Assembly: GCA_045601445.1 (NCBI GenBank)
Contig: JAZRZQ010000126.1
Span: forward strand, 1-5,016
Direction: 5' to 3'
Origin: RGIG5579 sp045601445
GTDB lineage: Bacteria > Bacillota > Clostridia > Oscillospirales > SIG627
DNA length: 5,016 nucleotides
Shown here in pieces: positions 1 to 4,847 of the stretch (position 1 is the stretch's first letter; every line of letters begins with the position of its first letter). The notes under the pieces are model-generated. The model worked only from the letters and a program-made list of their open reading frames with translations, did not search any database and had not been told where the DNA came from. A program made the position numbers and the translations under genes.

Positions 1-1
1 G

Positions 2-436
2 CTTGAACAGCACAAAAACCGATTCAAATATGGCGAGCTATTCTGCCTTAACTACTATATTGAGGTTAAGGAAAAAGACCGTACATACTACGAGGTCTAT
101 ACGCTACCGAGAAACGAGAAGGTTCCCGAGGGATACAAGGAGATTTCCTTTGTGTGCTTAAGACCTGACGGAGCGTATGAGTCGCCAAGCACGATCGGTA
201 TTATGTGCAAACGGGCAAGCAAAAAGGTAGAAGGCTTGGAAGGGTTTCATTTTCACCAACTGCGCCATACCTTCACAAGTAATCTGCTCTCAAACGGGGC
301 AGCACCGAAGGATGTGCAGGAGCTTTTAGGTCACTCTGATGTCAGTACCACGATGAATGTCTACGCTCACTCCACAAGGGAGGCGAAGCGTACTTCCGCA
401 AGACTGCTCGATAAGGTAGTTGGCGGCCCTATATAA
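2..436 (+). CDS. Tyrosine recombinase / site-specific integrase, C-terminal catalytic part (5' truncated by window edge)
   Basis: The open frame runs in from the window edge, giving 144 visible residues; the usual N-terminal arm- and core-binding domains lie outside. The catalytic C-terminal half is clear. It has an H-x-L-R-H-T box (HQLRHTF, His85 and Arg88 counted from the first visible codon), the LGH box (His111), and the nucleophile Tyr121 in MNVYAHS. Spacing is typical of phage and conjugative-element integrases. In this family the tyrosine attacks DNA at the attachment core to insert or excise the element. An internal GTG at 152 is in frame but cannot be the true start, because homologous-looking sequence continues upstream of it. 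The gene ends in TAA with no gene close behind. An integrase gene often sits at one end of its element, so an att site could lie just downstream. Which element it belongs to cannot be told from here. Confidence 0.93.
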   Translation, partial: LEQHKNRFKYGELFCLNYYIEVKEKDRTYYEVYTLPRNEKVPEGYKEISFVCLRPDGAYESPSTIGIMCKRASKKVEGLEGFHFHQLRHTFTSNLLSNGAAPKDVQELLGHSDVSTTMNVYAHSTREAKRTSARLLDKVVGGPI

Positions 437-440
437 AAAG

Positions 441-484
441 TTTCCCTTATTTTCGCTCATAAGGGCAAAAACAAGGGAAAATAC
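441..484. repeat. Overlapping inverted and direct repeats just after the integrase gene
   Basis: Three nested patterns are visible. TTTCCCTT (441-448) is inverted as AAGGGAAA (473-480). CCCTTAT (444-450) is inverted as ATAAGGG (459-465), with an 8-base loop. AAGGGCAAAAAC (461-472) is followed at once by AAGGGAAAATAC (473-484), an imperfect 12-base tandem repeat. The hairpins could end integrase transcription, although no clear T-run follows. Short repeats next to an integrase gene could equally be arm-type binding sites. Neither role is proven. Confidence 0.5.
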
Positions 485-591
485 ATAACAGTTGAGTTTG
501 TAATCGACGAAAATACCAGTAATATCAAGGGTTTTTAGAGTGTAGGACAGTTATTGTCTGATAAATTGGAATTTATGGGGGTAATTCGTAT

Positions 592-1005
592 ATGTGGTTT
601 GTATTCGCATTGCTGTCTGCGATCTTTGCGGCACTTACCTCTATCCTGGCAAAAGTCGGCATAGACGGAGTCAACTCAAATCTTGCCACGGCAATCAGAA
701 CGGTTGTGGTCGTCGTGATGGCTTGGGGAATGGTATTTCTCACGAATGCGCAAAACGGAATTGTTGAAATCAGCAAAAAGAGTTGGTTGTTTCTGATTTT
801 ATCCGGATTGGCAACGGGCGCTTCGTGGCTTTGCTATTACAGAGCGTTGCAGCTGGGAGAAACGTCAAAGGTTGTCCCGATCGATAAATTAAGTGTGGTC
901 ATTACCTTGGTGTTGGCGTTTGTGTTTTTACACGAGGAGTTTACCGCCAAGTCGTTGATGGGATGCATTTTGATTGGAATCGGAACTTTGATTATGGTTT
1001 TGTAA
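592..1005 (+). CDS. Half-size EamA-family (drug/metabolite transporter superfamily) membrane protein
   Basis: This 137-residue hydrophobic protein has about five predicted membrane segments, near residues 2-20, 31-50, 64-84, 95-113 and 119-137. It matches a single EamA repeat, whereas most EamA transporters carry two repeats (about 300 residues). Family-like features are the YYRALQLGE stretch after the third segment (residues 82-90), the polar P-I-D-K step before the fourth, and the acidic LHEEFT turn (residues 113-118) before the last. Single-repeat proteins of this size are a known group and probably work as dimers, so this need not be a truncation. The substrate cannot be inferred. The ATG at 592 follows a G-rich ATGGGGG site (575-581). 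The cytidine-deaminase-like gene follows on the same strand after 157 bases, so co-transcription is possible. No convincing promoter was recognised upstream. Confidence 0.85.
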   Translation: MWFVFALLSAIFAALTSILAKVGIDGVNSNLATAIRTVVVVVMAWGMVFLTNAQNGIVEISKKSWLFLILSGLATGASWLCYYRALQLGETSKVVPIDKLSVVITLVLAFVFLHEEFTAKSLMGCILIGIGTLIMVL

Positions 1006-1078
1006 CACGGTACGGAACATAAAATTCAGTTCAGAGCGACCGCTTTCAATGGGGCAAACGCTTGGGAAAATCGGGAAC

Positions 1079-1118
1079 GGTACAAGAACGCTGCCGCAAT
1101 CCAAGCCGCCCTTGTACC
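1079..1118 (+). other. Stem-loop in the leader of the deaminase-like gene
   Basis: GGTACAAG (1079-1086) is exactly inverted as CTTGTACC (1111-1118), with 24 bases between that can pair partly through GC-rich stretches. It lies in the EamA-to-deaminase gap, about 45 bases upstream of the deaminase start and 32 bases before its ribosome site. It could be a processing site, attenuator or chance structure; no T-run follows, so it is not a standard intrinsic terminator. Confidence 0.4.
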
Positions 1119-1149
1119 CCATCACGGCGGGCGGGAGCTCATCAGTAAC

Positions 1150-1155
1150 AAGGAG
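1150..1155 (+). promoter_or_regulatory. Ribosome binding site that sets the deaminase start
   Basis: AAGGAG lies 7 bases before the ATG at 1163. The same frame is open back to an ATG at 1049, but that start has no such site, and the extra 38 residues it would add (rich in Pro, Ser, Gly and Thr) do not resemble the deaminase family. The ATG at 1163 is therefore preferred. Confidence 0.8.
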
Positions 1156-1162
1156 AAAGGCT

Positions 1163-1558
1163 ATGGAAAAGATTTGGACTGAGATGTACGAGGCCGCAAG
1201 GGCCGTACGAAAGGAGCGTAGGATTTCCGAATACGTCACCTGCGGAGAAGTGGCCGCGGCGGTTTGTTCCAAATCGGGACGGATCTATACGGGCGTTTGC
1301 ATCGACACTTGCTCTGCGCTCGGCATTTGTGCGGAAAGAAACGCTATTTTCAATATGATTACAAGCGGGGAGCAGGAGATCGACAAGGTTCTTTGCATTA
1401 TGCCCGACGGGAGCTGCGGCGCTCCTTGCGGGGCTTGTCGGGAGCTGATGGTTCAACTGATGGCGGGAAAGTATGACGAGATCGAAATAATGCTCGATTT
1501 TGCCACGGGAAAAACCGTAACGCTCGGCGAAATCACGCCCGAATGGTGGATTCGCTAA
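1163..1558 (+). CDS. Cytidine-deaminase-like zinc hydrolase
   Basis: From the ATG at 1163 the protein has 131 residues, the usual length of the small homotetrameric cytidine deaminases. The zinc site is complete: Cys56-Ala57-Glu58 (ICAERNAI) supplies the first ligand and the proton-shuttling glutamate, and Pro88-Cys89-x-x-Cys92 (PCGACREL) supplies the other two ligands. The preceding strand GRIYTGVCIDTC (residues 39-50) occupies the place of the canonical N-V-E-N ribose-binding stretch but lacks that Asn/Glu pattern. The substrate may thus differ from free cytidine or deoxycytidine. Related small deaminases act on nucleoside antibiotics such as blasticidin S. No signal peptide is visible, so it should be cytosolic. 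The protein ends with a Trp-rich tail (EWWIR). It is followed by a strong terminator and converges on the minus-strand operon. Family is firm; substrate is open. Confidence 0.87.
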   Translation: MEKIWTEMYEAARAVRKERRISEYVTCGEVAAAVCSKSGRIYTGVCIDTCSALGICAERNAIFNMITSGEQEIDKVLCIMPDGSCGAPCGACRELMVQLMAGKYDEIEIMLDFATGKTVTLGEITPEWWIR

Positions 1559-1590
1559 CTCTTTTACAAACGATACCGCAACGAAAAAGG

Positions 1591-1631
1591 CTCATAGGCG
1601 CTTACCCTTGGGGTAAGCGCCTATGAGTTTT
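1591..1631. terminator. Strong bidirectional intrinsic terminator between convergent genes
   Basis: CTCATAGGCGCTTACCC (1591-1607) is perfectly inverted at 1611-1627, a 17-bp stem with a 3-base loop. TTTTCTTG follows on the + strand. AAAAAGG precedes the stem, which gives CCTTTTT downstream on the minus strand. It lies 32 bases after the deaminase stop and 34 bases after the stop of the minus-strand operon, so it can serve both. Confidence 0.92.
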
Positions 1632-1661
1632 CTTGTGTTGTTTATGGAATGCCGCGCCTTG

Positions 1662-2990
1662 TCAGTCCTTTTTCATTTGGCTTGTCATGGCGTTGCCGGC
1701 TTGGATGAGGATCTCGGCACAGTTGCTGGCAAACGGAGAGGCGGATCTCTCGTAGCCTGCCTCGGCAAAGGCGGCCTCGTCGGGATAGTAGCCCTCGCCG
1801 CCGTTGGTGCAAGCGGTCACGAAGGTCATCTGCATCGGGCTTTGCTCCTTGACGGTGCGGCCGATCTGGGTGAAGGGCTCACCGGGGAAGCCGACAAAGG
1901 CAACGGAGCCGATCTGCAGGGCGTAGATGCGAAGCTCGAAAAACTCGGGACGGGAGAGGTTGGCAAGGATACGCAGTGCCTCGGGCACATTGAGCTTGAA
2001 CTCCTTGAGCTCGGGCGCTTTGTTGCCCTTGGCCACGTAGATCTCGCGGATCTTTTGCGCTTCGGGAACGTCGGCGGGATCGTAGGCATTCTTGCCGATC
2101 TTGACGTCCTGCGTGAAGGCGGCGATTTCCGTGCCCTCCACGGGCTTTGTGCGGTCGTAAATCTTCAGCACCTCACCTGCGACGGTGCGCGCCATCCGTT
2201 TGGCAATTTCAACGCCCTTACCGGGGGTTCCCTTGGGCTGGAAGGCGTTGATGTGGTTGGAGTCACCCTCGGCGCCGAGAAGCACCATCGTTTCCACCTC
2301 GCCGCCGAACGCACCGTTTACGTTCTCTGCCAGATATCCGGGCCAATCGGCGCAATACTTGGTGCCGCCGATGACGTCGGCGTGGGTGCTGAAGCTGACC
2401 ATCAAAACGTCCTTTCCGCCCTCGCGGTCGACGCGAAGAAGCAGAACGGAGTCGTCCTGCTCGCCGACGAAGGAAACGATGTCGGGATTGCCGATGCCGG
2501 GATTGGTCTTACAGCTTCCGTCCTTCATACGGTAGCGACGGATGAAGCCGACGTCCTTGGCCTCGCCCTGTGCAACCGACAGACGGCAGGGCTTTAAGTC
2601 CTCAAAGGCAAACTGCGCGCAATCGGCAAACTGCTGGAACAGACGCATCAGGAAAATATCGTTATCGTCGATATCCTTCGTGCCGTAGGGGGTGATGCGA
2701 TAGGAAGTATGAGAATGGATGCAGTTGATGTAGATGGCGTTTTCATCCATCTCACAGCGCTCTGCGATCTTTTTCTTGATGATATCAAAGGCGGCGGCAC
2801 GGATGCCGATCGCTTCACAGCTGAAGATGATCGCCTTTTGTTCTCCGTTGGAGAAGGCGCAGGCGCGCAGATGCAGATCGGTCAAAAATCCGTCGGACTT
2901 GCGCTGTGCGTAATAACCGGGGACGTTGATGCCCATCGGGGGCTCGACCTTCACGCTGTGAAAGCCTGCGTACAGGGTTTTCTCACTCAT
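1662..2990 (-). CDS. Neutral/alkaline ceramidase N-terminal-domain-like hydrolase, paralog B
   Basis: This 442-residue protein starts at the ATG at 2990; a GTG at 2999 in the same frame overlaps the Shine-Dalgarno and is rejected. It has the features of the ceramidase-like family (Pfam neutral/alkaline non-lysosomal ceramidase, N-terminal). These are an early GFHSVKVEPPMG strand, His92 and His94 in IHSHTS, His203 in FSTHAD, Glu371 in GFPGEPF and Tyr401/Tyr402 in GGEGYYPD. They line up in order with the zinc ligands known in Pseudomonas ceramidase (two His, one Glu, one Tyr). The nucleophile loop, GDVSPN in true ceramidases, is here GDSNHINAF (Ser244). No signal peptide or C-terminal Ig-like domain is present (true ceramidases exceed 600 residues), so it should be cytosolic. 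It is second in an operon with paralog A. Activity and substrate are unknown; an amidase-type reaction is only an inference. Confidence 0.85.
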   Translation of the reverse strand: MSEKTLYAGFHSVKVEPPMGINVPGYYAQRKSDGFLTDLHLRACAFSNGEQKAIIFSCEAIGIRAAAFDIIKKKIAERCEMDENAIYINCIHSHTSYRITPYGTKDIDDNDIFLMRLFQQFADCAQFAFEDLKPCRLSVAQGEAKDVGFIRRYRMKDGSCKTNPGIGNPDIVSFVGEQDDSVLLLRVDREGGKDVLMVSFSTHADVIGGTKYCADWPGYLAENVNGAFGGEVETMVLLGAEGDSNHINAFQPKGTPGKGVEIAKRMARTVAGEVLKIYDRTKPVEGTEIAAFTQDVKIGKNAYDPADVPEAQKIREIYVAKGNKAPELKEFKLNVPEALRILANLSRPEFFELRIYALQIGSVAFVGFPGEPFTQIGRTVKEQSPMQMTFVTACTNGGEGYYPDEAAFAEAGYERSASPFASNCAEILIQAGNAMTSQMKKD

Positions 2991-2996
2991 AATTGA

Positions 2997-3004
2997 CACC
3001 TCTT
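2997..3004 (-). promoter_or_regulatory. Ribosome binding site of paralog B
   Basis: Read on the minus strand, AAGAGGTG sits 6 bases before the ATG at 2990. An upstream in-frame GTG (2999-2997) lies inside this site, so translation should start at the ATG. This start also makes both paralogs exactly 442 residues and both begin Met-Ser-Glu. Confidence 0.85.
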
Positions 3005-3026
3005 TTTTATTTTTTATCGTTTTTGA

Positions 3027-4355
3027 TTACGATTTTTTCATTTCTTCCAAAACGGCAAGACTGCCGCGGATGAGAATTTCGCCGCAGTCGGCGGCAAAGG
3101 GAGAGACCTTGCTTTCGTAGCCGTCCTCACCGAAGGCGGCCGCATCGGGATAGTAGCCCTCGCCGCCGTTGGTGCAGGCGGTCACGACGGTCATAGCCAT
3201 CGGGCTTTTTTCGGCAATCTCCCGACCGATCGAGACAAACGGCTCTCCCGGAATGCCAACGAAGGCAAGATTTCCGATCTGCAGGGCGTGCAGGCGGATG
3301 CGAAAGACCTTCGGGCGGGAGAGATTGGCAAGAATGCGAAGCGCCTCGGACTTTTCCATTTTGTAGTTTTTCAACTCGGGTGCGCCCTCGCCCTTTTCCG
3401 AATAGATGCGAACGACCTCGCGCGCGATGGGAATATCCTCGGGAGCGCAGGCGTTTTGACCGATCTCGAGATCCTTGGTAAACACCGCAAGTCTGTCGGC
3501 ACAGAGCGGCACGGCGCGGTCGTAGATCTTCAGCACCTCGCCTGCCAAAATGCGCGCCATTCGCTTGGCAAAGGCCTCGCCGCGACAGACCGTGCCCTTG
3601 GGCCAAAAGGCGTTTTTGTGATTGGAGTCGCCCTCGCATTTGAGAAGCACCATCGTCTCCACCTCACCGCCGAACGCGCCGTTTACGTTCTCTGCCAGAT
3701 ACCCCGGCCAATCCGCGCAGTAGCGACTTCCCGTCACCACGTCGGCGTGCGTGCCGAACGCGGCCATCAGAATCTCCTTACCGCCCTGACGAACAAAGCG
3801 GACAAGCTGAACGGAGTCGTCCTGCTCCCCCACAAAGGCGGCAACGTCGGGCGAGCCGACGGGGGGAATGGAGCGGCAGGAGCCGTCCTTCATCCGATAG
3901 CGGCGCATAAAGCCGACCCCCTCGGCCTTGCCCGTAGCGACCCTGACGGCGGCGGGCTTTAAGTCCTCAAAGGCAAACTGCGCGCAATCGGCAAACTGCT
4001 GAAACAGACGCATCAGAAAAATATCGTTATCGTCGATCTCCTTCGTGCCGTAGCGCGTGATGCGGTACGCCGTATGCACGTGGACGCAGTTGATATAGAC
4101 TGCGTTTTCATCCATCCCACAGCGCTCTGCGATCTTTTTCTTGAGGATCTCAAAGGCATCTGCGGTGATGCCGATCGCTTCACAGCTGAAAATGACTGCC
4201 TTTTGCTCCGCGCAGGAAAAGGCCGCACAGCGCAGGTGAAGATCGGTCAGAAAGCCCTCGGCGTAGCGGGGCGTATAGGTGCCCGGAATCCGCATTCCCA
4301 GCGGCGGGCAGACGGTGGTAGAATGAAAGCCGACGTAAAATGGATGCTCACTCAT
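3027..4355 (-). CDS. Neutral/alkaline ceramidase N-terminal-domain-like hydrolase, paralog A
   Basis: First gene of the minus-strand pair. From the ATG at 4355 it encodes 442 residues that align with paralog B without a single gap, with 297 identities by hand count (about 67%). Candidate metal ligands are kept: His92/His94 (VHVHTA), His203 (FGTHAD), Glu371 (GIPGEPF) and Tyr401/Tyr402. Ser244 lies in GDSNHKNAF. Identity is highest around residues 103-130, 211-250, 271-280 and 391-404, the probable core. It is lowest at 161-169, 281-289, 309-320 and 430-438, probably surface or substrate-facing loops. No signal peptide or membrane segment is seen. Paralog B follows after 36 bases with no terminator between, so the two should share a transcript from the promoter at 4377-4405. 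An in-frame ATG at 4388 is rejected because its extension would cover the promoter -10 box and the Shine-Dalgarno. Substrate unknown. Confidence 0.86.
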   Translation of the reverse strand: MSEHPFYVGFHSTTVCPPLGMRIPGTYTPRYAEGFLTDLHLRCAAFSCAEQKAVIFSCEAIGITADAFEILKKKIAERCGMDENAVYINCVHVHTAYRITRYGTKEIDDNDIFLMRLFQQFADCAQFAFEDLKPAAVRVATGKAEGVGFMRRYRMKDGSCRSIPPVGSPDVAAFVGEQDDSVQLVRFVRQGGKEILMAAFGTHADVVTGSRYCADWPGYLAENVNGAFGGEVETMVLLKCEGDSNHKNAFWPKGTVCRGEAFAKRMARILAGEVLKIYDRAVPLCADRLAVFTKDLEIGQNACAPEDIPIAREVVRIYSEKGEGAPELKNYKMEKSEALRILANLSRPKVFRIRLHALQIGNLAFVGIPGEPFVSIGREIAEKSPMAMTVVTACTNGGEGYYPDAAAFGEDGYESKVSPFAADCGEILIRGSLAVLEEMKKS

Positions 4356-4362
4356 CTTCCTC

Positions 4363-4369
4363 TCCTCCT
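4363..4369 (-). promoter_or_regulatory. Ribosome binding site of paralog A
   Basis: Minus-strand AAGGAGG, a near-perfect Shine-Dalgarno, lies 7 bases before the ATG at 4355. It supports that start over the in-frame ATG at 4388, which is 19 bases upstream of the site. Confidence 0.9.
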
Positions 4370-4376
4370 TACGGGG

Positions 4377-4405
4377 ATTATACCGCAATCAAATCGGTTT
4401 TGCAA
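4377..4405 (-). promoter_or_regulatory. Sigma-A-type promoter of the ceramidase-like operon
   Basis: On the minus strand, TTGCAA (4405-4400) and a perfect TATAAT (4382-4377) are separated by exactly 17 bases. AT-rich DNA with several A/T runs lies upstream (about 4416-4458) and could act as an UP element. Transcription should start near 4369-4370, which leaves a leader of only about 15 bases, nearly all of it the Shine-Dalgarno. No operator was recognised. Confidence 0.8.
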
Positions 4406-4458
4406 TGCGTAGAGATGAAAAATACGGAAAATTTTGCTTGATCTTTTCTATAAAAAAA

Positions 4459-4545
4459 GCCCGAATGCGAATGGGGGATGTCCTTATCGGAGAAATAAGA
4501 TAGGGGTATGGGCGCAGCCCGATGCATTTGTTAAACGAATGCGAA
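4459..4545. repeat. Short direct repeats and small hairpins in the non-coding stretch
   Basis: No gene is supported between 4389 and 4847. In its left part, CGAATGCGAA occurs at 4462-4471 and again at 4536-4545. GGGC-GCA-GCCC (4510-4520) forms a small tight hairpin, and GCATTTG (4524-4530) pairs with CGAATGC (4536-4542), with one G-T wobble. The role is unknown; it may be part of the same structured element as the array to its right. Confidence 0.45.
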
Positions 4546-4562
4546 ACTTGCAATAAAAACAG

Positions 4563-4610
4563 AAGAGAGAGTGCTTCGGAAGCAAAATTCCGTAAGACTC
4601 TCTCTTTTTC
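4563..4610. terminator. Intrinsic-terminator-like hairpin at the edge of the palindromic array
   Basis: AAGAGAGAGT (4563-4572) pairs with ACTCTCTCTT (4597-4606). The stem continues inward with CTT/AAG and CGGAA (4577-4581) with TTCCG (4588-4592), closing on the loop GCAAAA. The + strand runs on into TTTTTC. On the minus strand, CTGTTTTTATT follows the stem, so it could also stop transcripts coming from the XRE gene before they reach the operon promoter. Confidence 0.75.
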
Positions 4611-4621
4611 TGCTGTCTATG

Positions 4622-4795
4622 AGTGATATTCTTTGCTTTCGCAAAGAGTGATATTGCCCTTGCGGACAGTGATATTGTTCGGTTACGCCTCACAGTGATA
4701 TTCTATTCGCCTCAAAAACTCGCGAAGCGAATACCACTCGGCGTAAGCCGAATATCACTGCGTAGCAATATCACTCGCCGTAGGCGAATAGAACT
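4622..4795. repeat. Modular palindromic array of AGTGATATT / AATATCACT units
   Basis: AGTGATATT occurs four times directly, at 4622, 4647, 4668 and 4694. The inverse AATATCACT then appears at 4730 (as AATACCACT), 4751, 4767 and 4787 (as AATAGAACT). Units are 16-26 bases apart on either side of a centre near 4703-4729. Several spacers are themselves hairpins: CTTTGC-TTTC-GCAAAG (4631-4646), CGGC-GTAA-GCCG (4739-4750) and CGCC-GTA-GGCG (4776-4786). The centre is closed by TATTCGC (4704-4710) with GCGAATA (4727-4733). The whole can fold as one long branched stem. It lies just 3' of the XRE gene. Function unknown. Confidence 0.85.
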
Positions 4796-4826
4796 GGCGT
4801 GATACTCCGTTAAGAGTATCACACCA
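4795..4826. other. Stem-loop between the array and the XRE gene
   Basis: GTGATACTC (4799-4807) is exactly inverted as GAGTATCAC (4814-4822) with the loop CGTTAA. TGG/CCA extends the stem after one mismatch. The arm GTGATACTC resembles the array unit AGTGATATT, so this may be a diverged ninth module. No T-run follows on the minus strand, so it is not a standard terminator for the XRE gene 21 bases away. Confidence 0.7.
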
Positions 4827-4847
4827 AAGCCTCTGCGCTGTTTTTAG

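Noticed and set aside
1045..1150. Cobalamin-type riboswitch upstream of the deaminase
   Set aside because: A few GGGAA- and CCGCAA-like pieces caught the eye, but the conserved B12-box elements are missing, and neither neighbour gene is a usual target.
1049..1162. N-terminal extension of the deaminase from the ATG at 1049
   Set aside because: It lacks a ribosome site and family similarity, whereas AAGGAG stands 7 bases before the ATG at 1163.
928..1456. Minus-strand open frames of 114 and 104 codons over the transporter end and deaminase
   Set aside because: Antisense to supported genes, no recognisable domains and no ribosome sites.
1623..2597. Long + strand open frame (324 codons) opposite paralog B
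   Set aside because: It is antisense to a well-supported gene, has no ribosome site, starts inside the terminator arm, and its translation is low-complexity Gly/Leu/Ala-rich as expected from GC-rich codon bias.
3288..3962. + strand open frame (224 codons) opposite paralog A
   Set aside because: Same type of antisense shadow as in paralog B; it reflects codon use and paralogy, not an independent gene.
4484..4693. Minus-strand open frame of 69 codons
   Set aside because: It crosses the terminator hairpin and two array units, its translation is basic and unstructured, and no ribosome site was seen.
4622..4795. CRISPR array
   Set aside because: Units are only 9 bases, switch orientation midway, and spacers are 7-27 bases and partly self-complementary; no cas genes are present.
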